Below are positions 58,428 to 64,000 of a DNA stretch of 64,000 bases, in pieces; positions within the stretch are counted from its first letter, which is position 1; each line of letters opens with the position of its first letter. The notes below the pieces were generated by a model, which worked only from the letters and a program-made list of their open reading frames with translations, was not told the origin of the DNA and made no database searches. Origin of the DNA: Lepus europaeus (taxonomy: Eukaryota > Chordata > Mammalia > Lagomorpha > Leporidae); NCBI RefSeq assembly GCF_033115175.1, contig NC_084835.1:55676948-55740947 (forward strand). The letters run 5' to 3'. Made by a program: the position numbers and the translations under genes.

Positions 58428-61400
58428 CTCCACTCTCTGTGTAACTCTGACTTTTGAATAAATGAAGAAATCTTTAAAAAAAAAAGAAAGAAGAGAAGAG
58501 AAAAGAGCTACAGAAAGATCTTGCATTTGCTGGTTCATTCCTCAGATGGCTGCAATGGCCAGGGCTGGGCAAGGCCAAAGCCAGGAACCAGGAGCCTCCT
58601 CCAGGTCTCCCATGTGGGTAGCAAGGGCCCAAGCACTTGGCCCATCTTCCACTACCCTTCCCAGGGAGCTGGATCAGAAGTGGAGCATCCAAGACACGAA
58701 CCAGCAGTCATATTGGTGTTGGCATAGCAAGCAGTGACTTTACTGACTGTGCCACGACATCAGCCCCTAACTCTTTTTTCAAGATTATTTTGGTTATCCT
58801 GGATCCCTTGTATATCCGTATGAATCTTAGGATCAACTTGCCAATTTCAGCATAAAAACAAAACAAACAAAATGGGCAGGGTTAATCCAGCCGGGGCTGA
58901 CTGGGATTCTGTTGAACCTGTGAGTCAAGTCGGGTTTAGGACTGTCTCAACACATCCAGTGTCCAACCTACAGACCCAGGATGTCTTTCCTGCAGGATTT
59001 CTTCATTCTGCAATCCCTCCTCATATGTCACACTGTTCTTGAGCAATGTGTCCTATTCTGCTTTGCTTCTCTTGTGGTTTGGATAATGGAATAAACTACA
59101 CTTGCAAAACTATCTGAGACCCTGAAAGCATGTTTACACAATCAGTTCTAAGTTAAAGGTATACTCTAAAGCTTATTAGAAGCCTGAAAGTCTGAAAAAT
59201 GGGCCAATATCATGTAAGTGTTACAGTTTAGATGAGTTTCAGCAAATTAGATTGAAGAAGTAGACTACTGAGGCCCTGAGGACAATGAATATCACTAGGA
59301 GATAAATAAAGGGAATGTCAGGCCTAAAAACGAATCCAGACCGAAGAGGGTCACAGTAGCTGGAGGGATCTGTCATCCATGAAGATAATATAATCGACTA
59401 AGCCACAAACACTGAGTTGCTTTTGAGCAGTGGTAAGTTTTTCTAGCTCCAGCTGGTAGACAAAACTGTCATCTGGATCAATGAACTATGCTGTAAGCAC
59501 TGGCACCTGTAACCTTTATCACTAAGCATGGTGTTTTCTTTAACTGAAAATTCATTCATAACAAAACTTTCTGTTGAGCACAACGTAAGCATGCTGCCTC
59601 ACACCTAGGCAGGCTACCTGTCTCATGAGCAGACTGGCTCTGTGTGTAGCACAGAGCTAGGTGAGAGACACTAAACTGGCTGGAGTCAAACGAAGCACTA
59701 CCAGACAACAAACAGCATGTTTTTTGTAGCTGGCTGTGGAAAAAATGTTGGAACTCACCTTTTGGAGTCCACAACTTTCCAGGGTACCAGTAATAGGAGA
59801 ACATCTGAATGCTGTATAGGTAGCTCTAAAAACATCGCCACTTTCATCAACTCCCTGCAAAGCAACGATCCAAACAATCAACTTAAAATAAGTAACACAA
59901 CAAATTCCACAGGGACATCATCAGCTTTATGGTTATCAGACACACCAAAACCAGGTAGCAGCACACAGGGAGAGCTTAAAGCACCTCAGGAGTAGGGGTG
60001 CCCCTTGCCTGAGCTCTGCGGCCCATCACGTTGTCTCCACCACTGCAGAGTCAAGCTTGCTCATCTTTCTGACTTTCCTGGCCACAGTGAGCTTCGACCT
60101 GCTACTCATAATGTCAAATGGCTGTCATTTCCTCAATGACCCTGAGGACACTGTTGAATGTGTGGCTTCATTTCACATAACCTGTAGCACCATTTTTTTT
60201 ATTTGTTTGCAGTAGGTCCAGCGACCATCTTTAGCATGTACTTTATTAGTATTCTGGCTGAACACTGTTACCCTTACACTGAATACACAGCAGAGAGACT
60301 GGAGTGCTCGAAGTAACACAAATGACAAGCACGCTCACTTCTTCAGATGGTGCCACCAGCAAGGTCTCCTGCTGTGGACAGAAAGCAGCACTCAGAGGGC
60401 CTCAACCCCACCTCCTGCCCCAGCTCCCACCGGCTGAAAGCATAGCAGCGCTCTGAAAACAGAAATGTGGGCATGTACACACACAATGCTCTGTAATAAA
60501 ATAAAGTTATTTCACATGAAAATCAGGTCTAGAGGACAGAATTAAATGGAAGCACAGATTTTAAATATATTGTCTAATCTACCTTCTATTACCCCCATCT
60601 ACACAGAAAATCCAAGTAAATGAACTGGTAGAACAAGTAACCAGCAAAACCAGGCCACACCCACACTCAATTTTTTAAATATCTTGCATAATGTTTAAAC
60701 ACTAAAACAGACATATGGGAGGTAATCATTACTGACCTTGACGTAAGGTGGAGCAAAGGATGATAGGTGCCACTTCACGGCTGTGGGACCATGGTTTTCC
60801 AGTTCCAGGCAGCTCTCTAAAAGGAAAACTGCATCACAATTTGCCCAAGAGAGGGCCACTCACCTGACCTCTGTGACAGACCCACCTCTGTAGCACAGGG
60901 AGAGGCCCTTACGGGAGCTCTCTAAGGAAATATAGTGCTTTCTAAAACAATCAGGGGGTCGGTGCTATGGCGCAGGCTAAAGCCCCAGCCTTCAGTGCTA
61001 GCATCCCATATGGGCTCCGGTTCAAGTCCTGGCTGCTCTTCTTCCGATCCAGCTCTCTGCTGTGGCCTGGGACAGAAGATGGCCCAACTCCTTGGGCCCC
61101 TGCACCTGCATGGGAGACCCAGAAGAAGCTCCTGGCTGCTGGCTTCGGATCAGCTCAGCTCTGGCTATTTCAGTATTTGGGGAGTGAACCAGCAGAATGG
61201 AAGACCTCTCTTTCTGGCTCTACCTCTCTCTGTAACTCTTTCAAATAAATAAAATTCTTTAAAAAAATAAAAATAAAAATAAAACAATCAGGTGGGGCAA
61301 GAAAGGTATTTCTTTTTTTTCTTTCTTTTTTTTTTTTTTTTTTTGACAGGCAGAGTGGACAGTGAGAGAGAGAGAGACAGAGAGAAAGGTCTTCCTTTGC

Positions 61401-63243
61401 CGTTGGTTCACCCTCCAATGGCCGCCACGGTAGGCACGCTGCGGCCTGCATACCGTGCTGATACGAAGGCAGGAGCCAGGTGCCTCCCTGGTCTCCCACG
61501 GGGTGAGAGCCCAAGTACTTGGGCCATCCTCCACTGCACTCCCGGGCCACAGCACAGAGCTGGCCTGGAAAAGGGGCAACCGGGACAGAATCTGGCGCCC
61601 GACCGGGACTAGAACCTGGTGTGCAGGCGCCTCTAGGCGGAGGATTAGCCTGTTGAGCCATGGCGCCGGCCAGGAAGGTATTTCTTAAACTGTGAAGGTA
61701 CAGTATTGTGTGTGCAGAAATGAGAAACTGATGGCTGGGAGCCCAGGAGTGAGGAGGGCCCAGGTTCCAAGCAGAGGGCTTTGTCTTATGATGGAAACAG
61801 TCACCATTTCTAATAGCTTCTCTACTTTCCCTGTACAAGACAAAGTCAAGAGTAGGTGAGGGGAGAAGAGGAGCTCCAGCAAGCAACAAGGGGACACCAC
61901 TGGGGAGGGTGTGGACACAGTGAGGAGGTCTACAGAAAGCCTCATGGTGAGATTTATGACTATGAACCCATGAGCAAGGCAGTCCAGCAAAGTCCTGCTG
62001 CTAGGATGGCGACATGCAGTGCCTAGACAGTGGGTTTAACCAGGCTGGACTTGCCAGGCAGGAATGTGGAGAGTGTATGAGGCAGTGATCACAAATGAGG
62101 GAGCACAGGACTCAAGGGGGTTCTGAGAGAAGACAGCCACCAGTAGGTGGTGGAAACAGCAAAGGCGGTAGGGCTGGGAGACTGAAGATCACAATGAGGT
62201 CAGAGGGCTGCTCCGATCACCAGACCAAGAGAGCTGGAGAAGAAGGTGTTGGTCAGGAAGCACTGGGCTAGAAATTGATAGCACGACATGGTGCCTACTG
62301 GGGGTGACCTGCAAGGAGCTAGAGGGCCAAATTCCTTCTAAGAAGTCCCATCTGCACTACTACACACTTATCCTGAGCCAGCAAAAAGACAGAGAGAGAT
62401 GGAGAAAGAGATAGAATGTGAGAGACAGATGCAGGGAAGGAGGGAAGAAGAGAGAGACAGAGAAAGAGACAGACAGGGAGGGAGGAAAATATAAGGAGGG
62501 ACAGCGAAGGATGGAGACAGAGGCAAAAAATTACCGCAGGACTGTTGAGGAACACGTATGAGCAAAGCAGAGGGCCTGCGCATGACAGACCCTTTACAAT
62601 TGTCCCTGAATACATGAATCACTGTCTTATCCTCAAAGCCTCTGTGGACAGAGTTCATTTCAATGGCCTTGTGACAGGGAGAAATGAGCCTCAAAGTCAC
62701 ATTAGCCTATGATGGAGCCAGGCTCCAGCCACACCCTCTCGTCTTCATTTACAACTTAATAATAACTCCAGTCAGTGATCTGGATGTCTCAGATCATTAT
62801 ATAAATCTAAGATTCCTGGAAAATATAGAATTATTAAATGCTTCAGTCTAAAATTTTAAGATTGTTAAATGTCCAAATCCAGCCTGTCATCAAGGCTAGC
62901 TGGTTTTTTTTTTTTTTTCCCCACAATCAAGGGGAAAATGTGTACTGATCATTAATTAATGGTTAACTAATAACAAAGCATTAGATTCAATGTAACAGTA
63001 GACATTTCAGCTGCATAATTTTTGTGATACAATACCTGAAGTTTTACCAGGTTCTGTTATAGGAAAAGCAATAGTCTTATTTCTTATTTCAACTTTGGTG
63101 GAAGGTGGTTTTGTCACTGGTTTTACCAAATGACTGACTGAAGGCTCTGAGGCAGAGGTAAGAATTCCAAATGTGCTAGAGGTGAGATGGGGCAGAAGTT
63201 CTTCCTGAGCCAGATCTTCTCGAATTTGAACTTTCACAATTTT
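42165..63243 (-). CDS. CEP192: CEP192 (centrosomal protein 192), 3' part of gene: eight terminal exons
   Basis: CEP192 (SPD-2 family) is a scaffold of the pericentriolar material; it recruits Aurora A, PLK1 and gamma-tubulin components for centriole duplication and spindle assembly. Coding exons in transcript order are 63243-63036, 60816-60737, 59854-59759, 52601-52482, 52057-51936, 48544-48418, 47930-47872 and 42577-42439. They total 951 nt, or 316 codons plus TAG. Every intron has GT/AG borders and every exon-exon phase fits with no internal stop. Diagnostic stretches are GVDESGDVFRAT, AQFWDVECHP, APEDMYRFLP and LLVIQTDEGKS. The encoded C-terminus carries PapD-like/ASH beta-sandwich domains, as in this family. 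The 5' part, including the start codon and most of the roughly 2,500-residue protein, lies beyond the window. Identification rests on remembered vertebrate CEP192 sequence, not a search. Confidence 0.95.
42439..42577 (-). CDS. CEP192: CEP192 last coding exon (139 nt, ends in TAG)
   Basis: The acceptor is ctatttctttctgtttgcag and the exon begins with A, completing an Arg codon, then GCC CGA CAT. It encodes ARHYIHIPVHFRPKS and VGKFEGLLVIQTDEGKS, then VAIRLIAEALEKN and stop. The F-x-P-x-x-x-G-x-F-x-G-x-L-x-I text is the signature end of an ASH/PapD-like domain, and the protein terminates right after it. An open reading frame continues into the intron up to 42675, but that part is not coding. Confidence 0.96.
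43078..43258 (-). mobile_element. C-repeat SINE fragment, old
   Basis: Middle and left parts only: GCTGGGGCTGAGCCAGGAAC and TTAGCAGGAAGCTG. CEP192 last intron. Confidence 0.7.
43352..43500 (+). mobile_element. C-repeat SINE fragment, old
   Basis: GAGGGTGTTGCGGCACACAG head to CAGCAGATGACGTTTCAAG; 3' half lost. Confidence 0.7.
43588..43905 (-). mobile_element. C-repeat SINE, old copy
   Basis: TTATTTATTTATATTTGAAAGGC start, CTGTACCAAATGCCAGTCC end. Confidence 0.87.
43942..44264 (+). mobile_element. C-repeat SINE, classic subtype
   Basis: GCGGTGGTGCTGTGGCGCAG head and CATATGGGCGCC box; AAATAAATAAATAAATC tail. Confidence 0.93.
44359..44749 (+). mobile_element. C-repeat SINE with an AAGTATAGAAAA tail array
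   Basis: Body 44359-44688. The tail holds three or four imperfect aaaagtatagaaaa units (about 44690-44749). The flank taattttcta recurs past the next SINE at about 45071, so both SINEs lie within one target-site duplication. Confidence 0.88.
44750..45049 (-). mobile_element. C-repeat SINE, young subtype, inserted in the tail of another
   Basis: Poly-T start with GACAGGCAGAGTGG, CCGGTGTGCCGGCGCC end. The 5' head (last about 30 bases) is missing. Confidence 0.92.
45212..45578 (+). mobile_element. C-repeat SINE, young subtype, with (TA)n tail
   Basis: Target-site duplication cacctgcaa at 45203-45211 and 45579-45587. The tail became (TA)n, about 45553-45576. Confidence 0.92.
45611..45928 (+). 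mobile_element. C-repeat SINE, classic subtype
   Basis: GGGGCCAGAGCTGTGGCACAGC head; AAATAAATAAAAATAAATC plus 22 A tail. Confidence 0.93.
45946..46270 (+). mobile_element. C-repeat SINE, old copy
   Basis: GAGCTGGCATTAGCAAAGGC head; CTGCCTTTCAAATAAATAAATA tail. Confidence 0.86.
46790..46868 (-). repeat. MIR fragment
   Basis: cattttacaaacagagaaac and tgtggcttagagagattaag follow the MIR/MIR-like 3' core in reverse. Confidence 0.6.
47777..48287. repeat. 36-bp direct repeat bracketing the 59-nt CEP192 exon
   Basis: Copies at 47777-47812 and 48252-48287 (start gagtgtgc, end ctcctcagtcca) agree at 34 of 36 positions. The copies are 475 bp apart. Confidence 0.9.
47872..47930 (-). CDS. CEP192: CEP192 coding exon, penultimate, very short (59 nt)
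   Basis: The acceptor is tgttaaattccag before CTG AAG and the donor is TCTTTGAG before GTGAGT. It encodes LKFLSPREPFYIKHSKYSL plus two bases of an Arg codon that is completed in the last exon. It is too short to stand out as an open reading frame and was found by looking for the missing phase 0-to-2 link between its neighbours. Its frame and splice borders fit both sides exactly. A 36-bp direct repeat lies on each side of it (see findings). Confidence 0.94.
48418..48544 (-). CDS. CEP192: CEP192 coding exon, third from the end (127 nt)
   Basis: The acceptor is gtattccctaagcag before G CAG CTT GAT; the first G completes a Gly codon. The donor is CACACTCG before GTAAGT. It encodes 42 residues plus the shared codon, including LDLTHRGIYAPEDMYRFLP, KVGESRTIKVNLRNNS and FITHS. 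The G-E-S-R-T-x-K-V-x-L-R-N-N-S text is a typical beta-strand pair of the last PapD-like domain. Confidence 0.95.
48655..48962 (-). mobile_element. C-repeat SINE, classic subtype
   Basis: TTTTTTTCATTTGAAAGACAG start, CTACACCAAGGCACCATCCCC end. Confidence 0.9.
48963..49560. other. CEP192 intron, no other feature seen
   Basis: Unique sequence. The open frame 49142-49513 (-) lies in intron sequence and has no family signature. Confidence 0.5.
49576..49924 (-). mobile_element. C-repeat SINE, young subtype
   Basis: Perfect 15-bp target-site duplication ttcttcatatttctt at 49561-49575 and 49925-49939. Near-identical to the copies at 53163 and 55211, sharing GCTGTTCC(G/A)ATGG. Confidence 0.97.
50733..51058 (-). 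mobile_element. C-repeat SINE, old copy
   Basis: AAAAAAAGATTTATTTGTTTG start, GTGCCACAATGCCCACCCCC end. Confidence 0.9.
51064..51390 (+). mobile_element. C-repeat SINE, classic subtype
   Basis: GGGCCAGCACTGTGGTGTAGC head; (CT)n at about 51304-51332; AAGTAAATAAATAAATC tail. Confidence 0.93.
51936..52057 (-). CDS. CEP192: CEP192 coding exon, fourth from the end (122 nt)
   Basis: A run of 15 T ends in atgcag at the acceptor, and the exon starts AGC ATC AGA (phase 0). The donor is ATACCTGG before GTATGC, leaving two bases. It encodes SIRAENESENACTSTDVLVK followed by a basic stretch with TPRRRAVSEASALIPG. The acidic and basic low-complexity text is a linker between two ASH domains. Confidence 0.94.
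52482..52601 (-). CDS. CEP192: CEP192 coding exon, fifth from the end (120 nt)
   Basis: The acceptor is catgtgtgtcgtag, with a weak pyrimidine tract, before GTC TCT GTC; the donor is GGACAA before GTGAGT. It is phase 0 at both ends and encodes 40 residues containing VSVTFLPRDRGHYAQFWDV and HTLRFQLCGQ, which is the end of a PapD-like/ASH domain (F-x-P-x-x-x-G pattern). It is separated from the next exon by a 424-bp intron. The 7.2-kb intron before it holds most of an old L1 and several SINEs. Confidence 0.95.
53163..53523 (+). mobile_element. C-repeat SINE, young subtype
   Basis: Perfect 14-bp target-site duplication aagattaccaatca at 53149-53162 and 53524-53537. A short internal duplication of CCTTTCTCGA-type text occurs near 53448-53465. 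Confidence 0.97.
54407..54746 (+). mobile_element. C-repeat SINE, young subtype
   Basis: Perfect 19-bp target-site duplication aaaaagctcatgaaaatgg at 54388-54406 and 54747-54765. An 18-base TTTTTAGTTTTTAG-type segment (about 54639-54652) interrupts the central GC-rich part. Confidence 0.97.
54808..55112 (+). mobile_element. C-repeat SINE, old copy
   Basis: GGGAGGGCATTTGGTATAAC head, CTCCTGGCTTTGGGCTGGGC box, CTGCCTTTCAAAGAAATG tail. Confidence 0.82.
55211..55550 (-). mobile_element. C-repeat SINE, young subtype
   Basis: Flanks tgctgtgcat / tgctgtacat (55200-55209 region and 55551-55560), one mismatch. Near-identical to 49576 and 53163. Confidence 0.95.
55582..55888 (+). mobile_element. C-repeat SINE, old copy
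   Basis: GAGGGCAGGCATTTGATGCAG head; TTTGCTTTCCAAATTTAATAAAT tail. Confidence 0.85.
57307..57633 (-). mobile_element. C-repeat SINE, young subtype
   Basis: Target-site duplication aactggcctatt at 57295-57306 and 57634-57645, inside the old L1. Confidence 0.96.
58089..58768 (-). mobile_element. C-repeat SINE, old copy split by another SINE
   Basis: Left part 58089-58116 (AAGATTTATTTATTTGAAAG), right part from 58502 to GTGCCACGACATCAGCCCC. Confidence 0.9.
58117..58501 (+). mobile_element. C-repeat SINE nested in another C-repeat
   Basis: Target-site duplication aaagagctacag at 58105-58116 and 58502-58513. Confidence 0.95.
59759..59854 (-). CDS. CEP192: CEP192 coding exon, sixth from the end (96 nt)
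   Basis: The acceptor is ggatcgttgctttgcag and the donor is CCAAAAG before GTGAGT. It is phase 0 at both ends and encodes 32 residues, beginning GVDESGDVFRATYTAFR and continuing CSPITGTLESCGLQK. The text is a middle part of a PapD-like domain. Because it is a symmetric exon (0-0), skipping it would keep the frame. Confidence 0.94.
60737..60816 (-). CDS. CEP192: CEP192 coding exon, seventh from the end (80 nt)
   Basis: The acceptor is gttttccttttag and the exon starts AG AGC TGC, completing the Glu codon from the previous exon. It encodes SCLELENHGPTAVKWHLSSF and then APPYVK. The donor is AAG before GTCAGT. The pattern of hydrophobic strand, N-H-G turn and V-K-W strand is typical of the first beta strands of an ASH/PapD-like domain. 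Starting at 60814 instead would also give an open frame, but would break the phase with the upstream exon. Confidence 0.93.
60956..61280 (+). mobile_element. C-repeat SINE, classic subtype
   Basis: Target-site duplication aaaacaatcagg at 60944-60955 and 61281-61292. The tail is (AAAAT)n. Confidence 0.96.
61317..61670 (-). mobile_element. C-repeat SINE, young subtype
   Basis: Flanks gaaaggtatttctt / ggaaggtatttctt on either side (about 61303 and 61673). It follows the + copy at 60956 by about 25 bases, making an inverted pair. Confidence 0.94.
61687..63006. other. CEP192 intron; purine-rich tract 62386-62520
   Basis: Contains a 135-base (GA)n-type purine tract and otherwise no recognisable repeat. 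Minus-strand open frames 62319-62700 across it are low-complexity Ser/Leu/Pro artefacts. Confidence 0.5.
62386..62520. repeat. Purine-rich (GA)n-type tract
   Basis: Almost entirely A and G on the + strand for about 135 bases. Confidence 0.8.
63036..63243 (-). CDS. CEP192: CEP192 coding exon, eighth from the end (208 nt)
   Basis: The acceptor is ttgactcatttcag before AAA ATT GTG (phase 0) and the donor is ACTTCAG before GTATTG. It encodes 69 residues plus one base, beginning KIVKVQIREDL and ending ITEPGKTS. The leftover G joins AG of the next exon to make a Glu codon. Ser/Thr/Pro-rich text such as KPVTKPPSTKVEIRNK marks a linker before a PapD-like domain. Intron sequence upstream to 64000 contains one SINE and no further exon that I can find. 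Confidence 0.93.
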
Positions 63244-63311
63244 CTGAAATGAGTCAAAGAGATAAGACACAAATATTACTACCATTTTAAAAGAAATAAT
63301 CTGTTTTTATT

Positions 63312-63630
63312 TTTAAAAAGATTTATTTATTTATTTGAAAGTCAGAGTTACAGTGAGAGAGGGAGAGACAGAGACAAAGAGGACAGAGACCCCAAATGGC
63401 CACAATGACAAGGGCTGGACCAGGCCAAAGCTAGGAGACAAGAGCTTCATCCAGGTCTCCCACGTGGGTGAAGGGGGCCAAGCACTTGGGCCATCCTCTG
63501 CTGCTTTCCCAGGCACATCAGCAAGGAGCTACATCAGAAGTAGAGCAGCCAGGACTTGAACCGGTGTCCATATGGGATGCCGGCGCTACAGGTGGTGGCT
63601 TACCCAGCTGTGCTACAGTGCTGGTCCCCA
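63312..63630 (-). mobile_element. C-repeat SINE, classic subtype
   Basis: AAAAAGATTTATTTATTTATTTG start, GTGCTACAGTGCTGGTCCCC end. Confidence 0.92.
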
Positions 63631-64000
63631 GTTCCAGTTTTTAAATCATGATAGACAAAACAAATTCCAGACAAATGAAATACTAATGAATGTAGTGCTT
63701 TGTTCAGATCTCAAACCAAAGTAAATCTGTGACTCTGTATCCTCTCCTCTCCCCTAACTACTTTTCTTCTTTATGTGAAATTTTGCCTATAAGCAATGGC
63801 TTCTAAGCCCTGCTCTCCACTTGCCCATTCCCCGCCCACCCCCACATTCCTCAAGAGAGGATATTCACAGCAAAATTCTATACTAAGTGCTCTAACTAAA
63901 TAATCTCAACTGGGCTGAAAACACAAACACTTTCACTTGATTTCTATAATATTAATAGTGATAAGAATCATGCAACAAAATAAAAGAAATGTTGCTTAAA
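63631..64000. other. CEP192 intron, nothing further seen
   Basis: A/T-rich unique sequence up to the window edge, with no exon-like frame and splice pair. Confidence 0.5.

Larger units (their letters stand above)
56296..58960 (-). mobile_element. Old L1 (3' UTR and late ORF2), split by SINEs
   Basis: taaaatttgcccattccaag, ccatcaccacaatctcatc, tggcttctttcatttagcat and ggtatatacccagaagtgg follow the reversed 3' UTR/ORF2 order of ancient mammalian L1. It continues past the SINEs with aagaaacctatgcttaaccc and caagattattttggttatcc. It lies in the 7.2-kb CEP192 intron, in the same orientation as the gene. Confidence 0.85.

Noticed and set aside
42165-64000. Retrocopy of CEP192 instead of the real gene
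   Set aside because: Exons are separated by introns of 0.4-7.2 kb with intact splice sites and no internal stops, so this is the intron-containing gene.
1-64000. CRISPR arrays, toxin-antitoxin or other prokaryotic systems
   Set aside because: No regularly spaced repeats of that type; the DNA is plainly mammalian.

Overview
This is mammalian DNA, and it can be placed in the lagomorphs (rabbit or hare type). More than fifty copies of the lagomorph C-repeat SINE cover it on both strands. They are tRNA-derived, with a GGTTCNAGTCC-type B box, a pyrimidine-rich 3' part and an A-rich tail. At least eighteen belong to a young, GC-rich subtype that starts with a CTAGGCTAATCC-like box, and many of these still have clear target-site duplications.

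Only one protein-coding gene is supported. It is the 3' end of CEP192, the centrosome scaffold protein, on the minus strand. Eight terminal coding exons lie between 63243 and 42439. All have AG/GT splice borders, and the reading phase closes across all seven introns to give 316 residues ending in a TAG stop. A poly(A) signal lies at 42165-42170. The rest of the gene is beyond position 64000. Its introns are filled with SINEs and an old L1.

Positions 1-42164 lie downstream of CEP192 and contain no exon I can support. They hold three large mobile-element structures. First, about 3397-11390 is a degraded L1 broken up by six SINEs, one truncated L1-type 3' end and a 353-bp solo LTR. Second, 24324-29442 is a full-length, ORF1-only L1 derivative (HAL1-like) with a perfect 17-bp target-site duplication. 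It has an L1-type 5' end with a YY1-like motif, an ORF1 broken by two stops, about 2.6 kb of non-ORF2 sequence, and an L1-type 3' end. Third, there are nested SINE clusters, for example 13-20 kb and 31-32 kb. The remaining unique sequence contains old L1, MIR and other eutherian repeat debris, microsatellites and a small GC-rich patch near 33.4-33.8 kb.

No prokaryotic-type system, CRISPR array, rRNA gene or functional tRNA gene was seen. The most interesting items are the HAL1-like composite element, a CEP192 exon pair bracketed by inverted near-identical SINEs (possible circular RNA), a 36-bp direct repeat either side of the 59-nt CEP192 exon, and a 170-bp tandem duplication beside a SINE tail.
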